A stretch of 64,000 nt of DNA. Source: Sipunculus nudus. Lineage: Eukaryota; Annelida; Sipuncula; Golfingiida; Sipunculidae. Made by a program: the position numbers and the translations under genes. Numbering within the stretch: position 1 is the first letter of the stretch; each line of letters begins with the position of its first letter. Location: the NCBI GenBank assembly GCA_026874595.1, contig CM049308.1, positions 91,451,624 through 91,515,623 of the forward strand, read 5' to 3'. Of this stretch, positions 24,137 to 34,646 are shown piece by piece. A model generated the notes under the pieces. That model worked only from the letters and a program-made list of their open reading frames with translations. It was not told the origin of the DNA and searched no databases.

Positions 24137-25488
24137 TAAAAAAGGACCTGTCTAAGGTAAAGGTCATGTTAAACAGGGAGTGTGCGTTCTCTTATCCTTA
24201 GCTATACACATGTAAAATTTGAAAAAAAATTTTTATAGTTATCTCCGCCGAGTGGATTCTCTGTGGCAGCGGCGCATTCGTACTAATCCTTACAACATCC
24301 CCCCCCCCCCCCCCCCTCCCTCGACTTCCTGTCTGAAGATGCTGCAGATTCACATTGTTTGTAATATGTCTGTTTGAACATCTGCCCGATGCCTGTGCAT
24401 GGAGGTATTTCAATACGTAGACCTGAACGTAATCTTGCAAGAGTTACTTCACAGAACCGACACATTGAGCAGGAGGAAGACCGTCACAGTTAATATCCGT
24501 TATGTAAGGTCGTATGGAAGTTATTAATTTGCTAACCGGCTAGTGAGGGATGCCTTACGTGAACGGGCAAAAAAAACACAAAGGACCCATGGGTCACGGG
24601 GCTCAGTTGATCGTGATTGGACTATAAATGTATCACCATTGTGACACTATATTGAGTCAACAAACCTTATGAATATAATGGACATTTTGGGCTATCATAA
24701 AGGAATATAATGTAATATGTGAGTAAATGATGTATGAAATAACCTGACTGATGGATTAATTTGGAGTGAATATAGTGGTTCATTTTTTTATTTGTAATGG
24801 GAGGTGTTGAAAATAGCGATATATTTGAGCAAATATGAATGCAATGACAGTACACTAAGCAGTGGTAGAATGATGATAAGGCTATATGTTGAAGGATGTT
24901 TAGTGAATGGAAGTCTGCAAGATTTCAGTTTGACAGATATAATGTTATGATTAACTAAGCTGAAGAGGGGATTTATGAATTGTGACTGTATATGCATCCT
25001 TCTGTTACAGTCGATTCTTTAGTATACTCCTTCTATAAGTATAGCCTTGGATTTAAATCGAATACTGAGTTTATTACATCCGTAAAACTGAATGGTTATT
25101 TTAACGAACAAAAAGGAGGGGACCAGAAACCTTTTGTACCGCCTCGAAATATTTCTTTCGGAGGCCCTGCTTAGTCTCATTCAAAGCGTAAGCATATTAT
25201 CTAAAAAAAAATGAATAAAAATTATCCTTTCTGCTCAAACACCATTGAGTTTTAATTAATCTTAATAATTTGATCGAATAGGCACATTACCAATCGTCAG
25301 TGACTGTTATTCCTGACGCGAAGTAGGCCTTACTCTATGCATATTGGCAAAAACCAGTTGAAACTGTGGCTTTGTAATCTGGAACAATTTAACATCCGAT
25401 GGGGGGGGGGCGTAAAAAGATCATAGTGCGTCTGTCGACTGTCTCGGCCGAAGGGGGTGGGGTTCCTCAGACGTTTTGCGGTCGTAAG
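24137..25488. other. intergenic stretch with a truncated repeat end
   Basis: A GGACCCATGGGTCAC..GCTCAGTTGA terminus at 24583 belongs to the 2.3-kb repeat family, but no partner end follows. There are also a C18 tract (24299-24316) and a G10 tract (25401-25410). No gene was seen. Confidence 0.5.
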
Positions 25489-25529
25489 CCCCCCCCCCCC
25501 CCTTTGCTAAAATCCTGCGCACGCCCTTG
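25489..25529. mobile_element. solo end of a C-tract element
   Basis: A C14 tract is followed by TTTGCTAAAATCCTGCGCACGCCCTTG. That is built like the right ends at 15935 and 18372 (C tract, then AATCCTG..CGCCCCTG). No matching left end was found. Confidence 0.45.
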
Positions 25530-25533
25530 ATAA

Positions 25534-25890
25534 ATGTTGCTGTTGAGTTATCGTGCACAAAAGAAAGTGAGCGATTGGGCTGTGGCGGCCATACTGGAAT
25601 TCCGACAGGTCTGTAATTCAATAGGTCTGGAGCTTTCGTATAAACAAATCATCCCTGTGAATTCGGGAAAGCTAAAGAAGGGGGCTATGTTGTCGAATTA
25701 TCGCGCGCGAAAGAAAGTCAGTGATTGGGCTGTGGCGGCCATATTCGAATTCCGACAGGTCTGTAATTCAATAGGTCTGGAGCCCTCGTATTTACAAATC
25801 ACCCCTGTGAATTCGGGAAAGCTAAAGAAGGGGGCTATGTTGTTGTCGAATTATCGCGCGCGAAAGAAAGTTTCACTGACGGAAGGGCGC
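25534..25890 (+). repeat. in-frame minisatellite, about 153-bp unit, 2.3 copies
   Basis: Units share AATTATCGCGCGCGAAAGAAAGT, GATTGGGCTGTGGCGGCCATA and TCCGACAGGTCTGTAATTC. The period is about 153 bp, a multiple of three, so a 138-codon frame stays open (25534-25950) and encodes two repeats of about 51 residues. No domain is recognisable and the frame begins inside a transposon end. I read it as a minisatellite, not a gene. Confidence 0.6.
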
Positions 25891-25979
25891 ACTGAAACGG
25901 TGATCACTATAGAGCATCGCTTATCAAGCGGGGCCCTTATAATGAAATGACTCAGAAAAGAAACAAATTTAACCGAAAT

Positions 25980-27150
25980 CTACACTAATGGCAATTCAAG
26001 CGCCTGTGGCCGAATGGAAGGTTTTGGATGAAAAGTTGCGCTGAAAATGCGCCATCTTTTTAAATAATGGGGTATTTGGACCTTTGACCTTAAAATCAGA
26101 GCTATTCCCCTATTGGAGTGTGTGTTCTCTGTGAAAGATTGGGATGAAAATGCGCCAACAAGCTCTTTCAAGAATGAGGTCCTGAAACATTGGACTTCAA
26201 GATCAACAGACCTGTCCTATTGGTGGGTAAGCCATCTGTCCAAGATGAAAGGTTTGGGTTGAATAGTTTGGCTTAAAATGCGTCCACCACATTTTTTAAG
26301 GGAGTGGGTACTGTGACCTCGTCTCTTCCCCTGTTGGTTGGTAATATATCTGTGAAAGATGGAAGGTCGAGATGATATTTTTTGGCTAAAACTGTGTCAA
26401 GTTTAACAAGAAGGGGGTCCTTTGAACTTGGTTTTTGGACCTCAAAATCAACCGACTTGGTGGGCGAGCTATACATGTATGTGAAAGATGGGAAGGCTTG
26501 GGATGAAACGTTTGGCTTAAAATTCACCCAAAAGCTTTTTCAAGAAGTGGGTCATATGACCTTGACCTTATTAATTAAAAATCGGCAAGGTTTTTTCTGT
26601 TGTTAGGTTATAGATCTGTGTAAGATACATTTCAGGATGAAAAACTTTCATAGAAATTAGTCAAAAGACTTATACGGATAGATCCTATGACCTCATAATC
26701 AATGGGGTTCTCCCCCTAGAAGGAAGAAAGCTATATATATGTGAAAGATCGTCGGTTTTACGATGATAAATTTGGGTTAAAAATGCGTCAAAAAGCTTTC
26801 CAAGAAAAGCGGAGGGGTCTTGTGACCTTGACTTAAAAAATATTATTGTTTCATCCTATGATGTACATCCATGCATGTGCACAATGTTAGATTTATATCA
26901 GAGATATATATTGAATTTTTAAGTATTTAACATTACTTATTAATAATAGTATTTAACTGGTCAAATCTATCTCATGTTGCAGCGATAGGGTAATCGAACG
27001 GTTAAAAAACGGCAGACTATAGGTGGCGCCACCAGTCTTCCGTACATGACGAGACCGATCAAAGATCTAGCAACTTCAGAACTATGCATGCAGCCATTCT
27101 TAATATATTTCGAGCCTTGTGCTATTAAGAAATGGGACCTTACAGAGGTC
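25980..27150 (-). repeat. degenerate tandem repeat, relative of the 58-62 kb element
   Basis: Roughly 100-130-bp units repeat CTGTGAAAGATGG.AGG...GGATGAAA..TTTGGCTTAAAATGCG and GTGACCTTGACC phrases. This is the reverse complement of the unit at 58880-61720. AGGTGGCGCCACC near 27020 has its counterpart near 58515. No coding signal. Confidence 0.65.
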
Positions 27151-27551
27151 AAGGTTACTTATAATAGTGGCCATGATCCCAGACTTCTCGATCGGGGGAT
27201 TTAACAACATGCCGAGTTTGGTCAAACCATCAATGCCCAATTTGAATTAACAAGTATCCAGCCAAGCCTTCCCATCTGCCACTGATATGCCAAACAACCC
27301 TGGCTTGAAGGGGCTACATGTATGGTTGTAGGTTAACCAGACTGGTGCTGCTGCTGCAGATACACCATTCCAGTTTACTACTATCTCCATGTGGAAAGTG
27401 TACAATACTATGGTGCTTGGTTGTGCAAAAGGTGGTTCCCGATATTACCAAGTTTCTCTTAAAATGGATTAAACAAAACCATGTGGACCATGCATACCAG
27501 CACATCTCAATTAACAAAAGTAAATTTCACAAAACGTTACAAATGCAAATA

Positions 27552-27557
27552 TTTATT
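27552..27557 (-). terminator. candidate poly(A) signal of SR gene 2
   Basis: AATAAA on the minus strand about 570 nt after the stop, giving a plausible 3'UTR. Another AATAAA overlaps the stop codon itself (TAATAAA) and is probably too close. Confidence 0.35.
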
Positions 27558-28128
27558 GATAGCAAAGACATGACAATATAAAGCTGATACTAATGTTCTG
27601 TGTGATGATTACTAAATATGTTTTGAAATAAACATTTAAATGAAACATCTATAATCCATAGTTGGTGAAGAATGCCACCAGAGTTGTTCAGGTGACAAGA
27701 TGACATTAGGAATGATAATTTCAGGAGTTCTCTCACGGTTTGTGCATTAGTATATTTGAAGCTGTTGCAGCTGTTTGGTTACAACTGTTGTTGGGGTGGT
27801 GAGAATAAATACACGTTTCATGCACACAAGCAGCACAAATGACAATTCTACTGTTCATCTGGTCCTACACAGCTTGGAGTTCCTCATGGCAAGCACTGAA
27901 CTTTTCCAGGGGAGGTCATTCTTGCTGCTGCTAAAACTCTCTAACCCTATGAGATAACTCTGGGACAAACACTGGGTCTGCTACTTTACACGTCCAAATC
28001 TTATATAATGAGCAACAATAATGAAGTGGTCACTGTTACTGTGCTAGGTATAATGGTTGGACTTGTGCCCCAAAAATCTCTTTTCCCCGCCTGCTTCAAA
28101 CTGCAATGACATATATCATTCTAGTTTA
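27558..28128 (-). other. probable 3'UTR of SR gene 2
   Basis: Sequence between the stop codon and the candidate poly(A) signal. No other feature was seen. Confidence 0.45.
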
Positions 28129-28378
28129 TTAGTCATCATGCTCCTTGTCCTGGCCGTTCTCTTTAGCTGGGGACTTATCCTTGTCGTCATCTCTCCCTCT
28201 TGAACTTGATCTTGACCTGGATCGAGATCTTGACCTTGATCGACTCCTGTCTTTGCCCTTGCTGTGGCTCCTTGACCTTGACCTGGAGTGCGACCTTGAC
28301 CTGCTTCGACTACGGCTTCCACTCCTGCTTCTTGAACGCCTGCCTCTGCTCCTTGATCTGGATCTTGACCTTGAGCGA
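28129..28378 (-). CDS. SRSF4/5/6: SR gene 2, last coding exon (RS domain)
   Basis: 250 nt including stop TAA at 28131-28129. The acceptor is GTTACAG. It encodes repeated Arg-Ser dipeptides, then [19 protein letters not shown] and EHDD. The Leu-Asp frames on the opposite strand are its shadow. Confidence 0.95.
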
Positions 28379-31300
28379 CTGTAACAATATAGCAGTCAAT
28401 GATATTACAAAGGCCACTTTCATCAAAATCAAAAATAACCACGAGTTCAATTAAAACAAACATTTCAGACTCAATTCATGAGAAAATGATCAGCCTTTAG
28501 TTCTCAGACTTTAAAATGGTATGCCACTGGCCAGATCTTCCTTGGAAGAGGGGTCTGCCTGGAATAACAAATGCTTCACCAATATCAATGAAAAAGAAAT
28601 ATCTTCTGCTTATCTTTCAGTTGTCACATGAATTCTGCTTGCATCTTCTGAATTATCCCATAAAACTTTGGGATTTTTGGTGCACACATCAATTAAATAA
28701 TTTGAACTGCATAGAATGTACACAAAAAATATGGTGAAAACTTTTGAATAAAATATTTATCAAATGTGTCACCATCCACCAAGTTTTGCTCCCTACAGTT
28801 TGTGTATTGCAAGCACTGACCAATAACTGCCTAATAGCAGAAAATATTACAAAAATACCATATGGGAGAATTTGGTAAAATCAAAACACACCTTCTCCTG
28901 CTGCGGCGTGGTCGGTCTTCGATGAGACGGATTCTGCGGCCATTTATCTCAGTGTCATCCAGCTTGTCAATGGCGTTCTTCATGTCAGAGTACGATGCAA
29001 ACTCCACAACTCTGTAAAACAAAGAATCAAATCTGTCAAGTGCCTGTCCAAAGCAGCATGCAAGTACACAGCTCAAAACAGAATCACTTTTATAACAGGA
29101 GTTGCTTGAACCTCCAGGAAATCAAAATAATATTATAAATCAACAAGCAATCCTATCATAGCCAATGTTATTGGGAATCAAAATAATATTTTATATCAAC
29201 AAGCAATCATTTCATAGCCTACTAAACATTGATCCAACTAGTCCTCAAACTATTGTTTATTCCTAAATTTAACACCAGCTGATTGTGTATTATGTTATGA
29301 TCTTTAACAGACAAACTGTCCTATTCTTTTAAGTCATTTTAATGCTCACCCATCCCTTATTTTAAGATATGATTAATAGAAGACCTGCCCTTACCCTTCA
29401 TTCCTGTGCTCTTTATGTGCATCAGCATAGGTCACCTCTCCTGCTTGTCTCATGTAGTCTTTGAGATCCTTGAAATTGAACAAAACACAAGATTAGAATC
29501 CAAACTACAATATTCAAGTCTTCTCACTGGCTGAAAATCATGTAGAAGTTGAATCTGGAAAACAGGGTTAGTGGTTTCATTTTTGTACTTTTTTTACCAT
29601 GGAAAATGCCCTAATATACTTCAAACTGATCTTAATGGGGTGCTTGAAATATGTAATTGAGAGCAATGGCCATAGCACTGCCTTTTTTTAACTGCTACTT
29701 ACCCTACCAGCAACATTCTAATATTTGAGAGGGCAAATGTATACCTTTTTTTTAATTCCTTTTAATGTATCATACCAAGGAGAGTTAAATTAAACAAGGA
29801 TTCCAAACCAGTAAATGGCAGAAATATAGTGTTGGTACCACAAAATGCAGCATAGATTACCTCCTGTATTGGTTTTCAGGGGACCCTATGGCTGCCTTAG
29901 TGCCCATCTGAACCTCATTGTATGGCCTTCATTGACCCTAGTGTGCCCACAATGGTTTTCGTCCAAGCCAGCCTGTCTGGGGGGTCGTGGATAAAGCCCT
30001 GATCTGGAAAGGCCACTGGCCACACATGGCTGCTGACTGTGTACGTCTACCATTGCAATCACACTGACCACTCATTTGTTATGGGATGGACATCTGATCT
30101 GGGATGGCCTGAAATGCCTTTGGTTGGCAGCCACAATCAGAGGGTTGACCATGGGATGCATCTAATTGTCAGCCTCTGCCTACCCTGGTGTGTGAGAGAT
30201 TAACACTGGCCAACTGGGGGATGACAGCTGACCTTTTAGCCACTTGGGTGGATTTCTAACCCTGCTAGTGTTTGACACGCATGAATGATCATCGGGTTGC
30301 CCTCGGCACCTCAGCAGGGGGAAGCTTCTCAGGAGAAAGCAATGCATATATGCAAATGAATTGAAGATGAAGCCTGAAATTTCCCATTTTAACTCCCCAG
30401 AAAATGGCACACTTCCCTGGAATCCACCAAAGGACTGTTGAACTAGTAATAACAATACTGAACATTGATCAAACAAGTCCTCAAAACCCGGACCAATGAA
30501 GCTAGTTCATTATTAGAATTCAGTTCAATATGAGAATTTAAGTCAAATTAATTTAAAAGAACTATTTCCCAATTTTGTGCTTAACCAATCCAAAATTCTG
30601 AATAGAAGAAATGAAAGTCATGTTAAAATAAATTTACAATTTTAACCCTCAGATTCCAAAATTTCCCTCTTTTGAATTAACAATTTTTACAATACACAAT
30701 GAATTTTCCAATCACTTGAATTTAGATTCTGGTCCATAGTTAAGCAATTGCCTTTTCACCCATCCCTTCCCTCCTGACTGGTCTTAAATGCGTATCCCCA
30801 ATTCAAAAAGTAATCTCCATATATCTGATAAGCGGGGTCAGCCAATCCAAGCGAATGCAATAAACATGCTCACCTGCCAGCTTACTCGGGAGGACAGATT
30901 TTCTACAACAAGACGATATTCAGTTCTGGTGGGCGGACCGTACCTACAATGTCAAAGACGACTATCAAACGCATGCTACTAACAGTTATAATATTTCAGG
31001 AAACAAATCTATGTTAAAGTTTTATGTACAATTCTAGGTTTCACACTCAATAATTAAGAACTTAATAAGTCTGAACAACAAATGGTTTTTGCTGGCATGC
31101 TCCCATCATCCAAACAATGTGCATTAATATAAAATAAGTATGGAGTACTATGAACAGAACTATAATTTGTATAAAGTCTACAAGTGTATAATACAGAACA
31201 TCTTCAAGCTCCTTGGCCTCAAAAAATCATTGAGACTTACATATGACACATTGAAACTAGATGTGTCAGAACGACATGAATACCCCCATCTGGAGCAATT

Positions 31301-33813
31301 TAGAAATATCTGTTAAAATTTATAAAGTTTTCAATGTCCAGGAGCAGTCATACCATCAAAAGTAGGTCAACCAAGATAAAATGTGAACTGTATCAGCAAT
31401 AGATCATGATCCAGCCATACACCTAAAGTCAGGCCAATACCTGCAGGCATTGCGAGAAAAAGGCCATACAACGGTTTGATTGCGGAAAGACTGAAGGACA
31501 GAATGGTGGACATGTATAAAACTATATGCCCTGGCCATTTGTGGCAGGTGCATATTTAAAAAAAAAAAAAAAACTGTCAGTGACACAGTGGTCTTATAAT
31601 ACAAGTGGGTTTAACTTTATAAAAGGCAATATCCATGTGCCCAACCTCTAGATTTCCTATAAATTTCTATCACACACAGCTAGAGCCTATGAACATATAC
31701 ACTGTGAGCAATGGCCTGCTGTTTAAATCCTGAGTTCGAATCCTGCAACTACAAGCAACAACTGCAGACACCGAGACCTTACCTGTCACGCCCTCCGCTC
31801 CCTCTACTACGAGGTGGCGGATACCCACGCTCCCAGTCCCGCCGCAAATCACGCCCATGAGGGTTCCCTCTCGCATGCTCAACACTCACTCTGAAAAAGT
31901 ACAAATGTGGATGTGGGAAAAATCATAAGGCTTGCTTACTTATCGAGCCAAGAAGGTTGTCGGCGATAACCATAACTGTCGCCTCTGCTAGGCCTGCCCC
32001 TCCCGCCATCTCTGGCTGACCCACGAGCATGCTCAAGAATGATCCTGAAGAGAAATGGTACCATGTCTTAATCATTCTGGCCACCCATATAAGAACCATG
32101 TTTCTGCACTAGGGCTTTTTAAAGGATTTTTTCAATGCAGTATGCCTGCTTTTTATTTTGGTAACCTTCATGATGCAATTTGCAGCAAATTTACAAACAT
32201 CTGGCTAATATGTGAAAAGCCTTGGTTATGTGTATCAAATTTGCCAGATAAACTTACAAACTGATACAAAATTACATTTGATGTTTCATGAAAATGTAAG
32301 AAAACAGACTTATAATAGGTTACAAGCATCTAAATGCATTTTTGTTAAAAATATATTATACAATGGAATTAACACATTCCCTTAAGATAAAGACTGTCCC
32401 CGCACATTATCTGGAAGAAAGGTGATTTAGTCTTAATTAATGTCTTATATGGATAGCCTACACTGTAAACTGACACAAAAACAAGCAGATCTCAGAGTCA
32501 CCTAGCATCTGGACCTAAAATGGAATTCGTCAGTGAGCCTATACCATCCAACATATCTACACATCTGCTCGCTGATGCTGTCAAATAGGCCATCTAAATT
32601 TCATCATCTGACAGGGTACTTTTTCATCATCATCACATCAGACAAGGTTCTTTTTCATCATCATCATCATCATCAGATAAGGTACTTTTCATCACCATCA
32701 CCACGTCTGACATCGATGCTAAGCCGTCAGAACAGCCAGCCCATCTCAACCAGACTATCATCCGCATCTGAATATAATTTGTATGCTCAACCATCAAAAT
32801 TTAGTTAAGGGTCATCAAAAATTTAGTTTGATGTCTACTTTTTTTCTGCCATTTCCTATTGTATTTCCAAGTTCATACAACTGTATGCTGTGCCATTCAG
32901 ACACAAAACCAGAATGAACATAAAGAACTGCAATAAGCTTCAATTATACTCATTCTGTATTGCCTATAATGTTACAAGCCTGGGCATTTGCGCATGCCAA
33001 AATTTTGCCAAGGTGAAACCCATTCCTGACATGGCTAAATCTAGTTCAGTAAAATTATTACTTCCTTATTCTCCACTACACTACACTGTTCCCATCAATT
33101 CAGATTGCGACCAATTCTTCTCCATTTAATTCAAATATTTATTCAAAATCTAAGAGATCACCATAAACAACAAAATGTGCTTTTTCAAAATTCAAATAGG
33201 TCTGTTGCAAAATTTAACACAGTGGCATACTAACCTCTCTCCACACAGATCTTTGCCATTAAGCTCATAGACCGCATCATCAGCATCTCTGTAATCATCA
33301 AACTCCTGCAAAAAATAAATTAAAGGTAGAATAGAGTAACTGTAAAGGTATATAATACAAAGAAACAACTGTGTTATGGATGGCTGGTGTTCAGTACACG
33401 TTGGGATAATTCTTCGTCATTTGAAGTCAGCCCCGAAAGAAGTCTCATCATAACACCAGGAAGCCAACAACTGGAAATGTATTACTGGTTCTGATAAGTG
33501 ATAAAGACCAGATCAGGGATAATCCTGGCCTATCCAGGGGCGTTTAAAATTTTCTGCTACATCCCCTCAATTTTTGACATACCTGTTCAACAGTACAAAA
33601 ATTAATGCTCTGCAAACAAAACAGACCTGAAGTCTTGAAAGTTAAAATATTTCTTGCAGACATATGTGACTTGTTCATACTCACCACAAATCCATATCCA
33701 TTTTTCAGCATTATTTCACGCACTCGTCCATAGCCTTTGAAGAATCTTTCAACATCTTTTTCTCGCACTTGGTAGGGCAGGCGTCCAATGTACACACGGG
33801 TACCCATTGTTTT
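28129..33813 (-). CDS. SRSF4/5/6: SR splicing factor, SRSF4/5/6 family, gene 2 (complete)
   Basis: Exons 33685-33807, 33235-33305, 31940-32044 (3a) or 31783-31890 (3b), 30874-30943, 29395-29468, 28892-29011 and 28129-28378 give 271 aa with 3b or 270 with 3a, and all phases fit. Residues 3-72: RRM1 with RNP2 VYIGRL and RNP1 KNGYGFVEF. About 105-175: RRM2 with the split SWQ|DLKD signature of SR pseudo-RRMs. About 183-255: an RS domain rich in SRSRSR with a few Gly, His and Lys. The tail is [15 protein letters not shown]. The family binds exonic enhancers and promotes splice-site choice; the RS domain is the usual SRPK/CLK target. It is shorter than human SRSF4/6 and near SRSF5 length. A 3' splice site 6 nt before the ATG implies a separate 5'UTR exon, probably near 37.1-37.2 kb. 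It shares intron phases with gene 1 and hosts a snoRNA in intron 1, with another just upstream. Confidence 0.96.
28379..28891. other. intron 6 of SR gene 2; nothing recognised
   Basis: 513-bp intron between the RRM2 and RS exons. No additional element was seen. Confidence 0.6.
28892..29011 (-). CDS. SRSF4/5/6: SR gene 2, exon 6 (RRM2 end)
   Basis: 120 nt encoding [34 protein letters not shown] and an Arg/Ser-rich end. The donor is AG|GTGTGT. Confidence 0.94.
29117..29219. repeat. tandem duplication of about 57 bp in SR gene 2 intron 5
   Basis: GGAAATCAAAATAATATT..CAACAAGCAATC..TCATAGCC occurs twice, at 29117-29162 and 29174-29219. Confidence 0.75.
29395..29468 (-). CDS. SRSF4/5/6: SR gene 2, exon 5 (RRM2)
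   Basis: 74 nt encoding [19 protein letters not shown] then EHRNE with a split Gly. It completes the SWQDLKD signature. Confidence 0.95.
29469..30873. other. intron 4 of SR gene 2; nothing recognised
   Basis: About 1.4 kb with short open frames and no motif or repeat terminus I could identify. Confidence 0.5.
30874..30943 (-). CDS. SRSF4/5/6: SR gene 2, exon 4 (RRM2 start)
   Basis: 70 nt encoding [19 protein letters not shown] then VSWQ. The donor is CAG|GTGAGC and the acceptor TTGTAG. Confidence 0.95.
31269..31552. mobile_element. single-unit copy of the 23.5-24.1 kb dispersed repeat
   Basis: Starts GAACGACATGAATACCCCC and ends GCCATTTGTGGCAGGTGCA, with one internal unit (CATCAAAAGTAGGTCAACC...CCTGCAGGCATTGCGAGAAA). 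It lies in SR gene 2 intron 3. Confidence 0.7.
31783..31890 (-). CDS. SRSF4/5/6: SR gene 2, alternative exon 3b
   Basis: 108 nt with acceptor TTTTTCAG and donor AG|GTAAGG. It encodes [18 protein letters not shown].., ending SRGSGGRD with a split Arg. Separated from 3a by only 49 nt (31891-31939). Confidence 0.9.
31940..32044 (-). CDS. SRSF4/5/6: SR gene 2, alternative exon 3a
   Basis: 105 nt with acceptor TCTTCAG and donor AA|GTAAGC. It encodes [18 protein letters not shown].., ending [11 protein letters not shown] with a split Lys. Homologous to gene 1 exon 3a but without the long Gly run. Confidence 0.9.
32613..32706. repeat. TCATCA-rich repeats in SR gene 2 intron 2
   Basis: On the gene strand the phrase (GAT)nGAAAAAG(T/A)ACC occurs three times, two of them ending in a GTACC that could be read as a weak 5' splice site. 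The tract lies in the intron where SRSF4/5/6-family genes carry poison exons. Confidence 0.6.
33235..33305 (-). CDS. SRSF4/5/6: SR gene 2, exon 2
   Basis: 71 nt encoding [23 protein letters not shown] plus two bases of Arg. The donor is AG|GTTAGT. Confidence 0.95.
33384..33459 (-). ncRNA. C/D-box snoRNA in intron 1 of SR gene 2
   Basis: Seen on the sense strand: 8-bp terminal stem CTGGTGTT/AACACCAG, perfect C box ATGATGA (33445-33451), D' CTGA (33427-33430), C' ATGACGA (33414-33420) and D CTGA (33391-33394). The D' guide TCTTTCGGG (33432-33440) is the one shared with the two other snoRNAs and is complementary to 28S CCCGAAAGA; the fifth base before D' is C and pairs with the G. The D-box guide (ATCCCAACGTGTA) differs from the other two copies and I cannot assign its target. 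Confidence 0.87.
33685..33813 (-). CDS. SRSF4/5/6: SR gene 2, exon with start codon
   Basis: The ATG is at 33807-33805, followed by 41 codons ([19 protein letters not shown]... to NGYGFV). The donor is GTG|GTGAGT and the acceptor TTAACAG precedes 33813. Confidence 0.96.
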
Positions 33814-34267
33814 CTGTTAATTTAAAGAAACATTCCTGATTAAGCCCAATAACATCCATCCTGTCAATGAGCTATCCAAGAGCAATATGATAAGTTCCAT
33901 TAAATATACTAGACCACTGCTCTCTTGCTGATGAGTCTAATTCAATGATTGTTTTCCTCTGAATTAAATTATGTGAACAATCTATAAGACATGTCTGTTC
34001 ACTAAAGTTTCTTCTCACATGGTGCTACAGTGGATATCTTAATATACAAGCATTTACATGAATACATCAATTACTGCCTTAACATCCAATAAAAAATATA
34101 TGGTGAGGTTAATTCAATATAATCATTTGAATTAATAGATTATTGTATCCCTAATTAAATAATTTGATGCACTGTCACACTTGCTGAAAGTAGTTATGTA
34201 TCAAGTGAAGGCAAATCACATCGTTTTACAACTTTCAATACGCAGACAATAGTCACAGCTCTAATGA

Positions 34268-34336
34268 ATAGTGCTCAGTATTTGGAGAAAAGCTTCATTA
34301 AAATCAGACCCGAAAGATAAGACATCACTGCACTAT
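34268..34336 (-). ncRNA. C/D-box snoRNA upstream of SR gene 2 ATG exon (probable 5'UTR intron)
   Basis: Seen on the sense strand: terminal stem ATAGTGC/GCACTAT, C box GTGATGT (34322-34328), D' CTGA (34304-34307), C' ATGAAGC (34292-34298) and D CTGA (34275-34278). The D' guide ATCTTTCGGGT (34308-34318) pairs over 11 nt with ACCCGAAAGAT of 28S rRNA. It lies 455 bp upstream of the ATG exon, which begins with a 3' splice site, so an intronic location is expected. Confidence 0.86.
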
Positions 34337-34646
34337 CCATAGCTTTCCCTCAACTGGTAACATGTAGTGAAGAATGAATTGTTGAGAGGAAACAGTTCCC
34401 AACAACGGTTTCTGAATTTGCTCATTCTGGAGCACTGGCAATTTTTTTCAGCCACCCTTGCAAAGCATAATCCTTACTCTTTGCTTATTCTTCCTGTGAA
34501 GTAGGGGATAAACACTGCCTGGACGGAACATATGAATTTTGAGACCAGGGAATTCTCAAAGATTCAAGGCTATGTTTATAGAGATAGGAGCATGTTCTTG
34601 GAAATAGATTTACTGGAACGTGTCACCAACAAGCCAGTGTTGGGTC

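Noticed and set aside
28145-28384. Plus-strand frame rich in Leu-Asp-Leu-Asp-Arg
   Set aside because: It is the antisense shadow of the RS-domain exon of SR gene 2, whose splice phases and stop fit on the minus strand.
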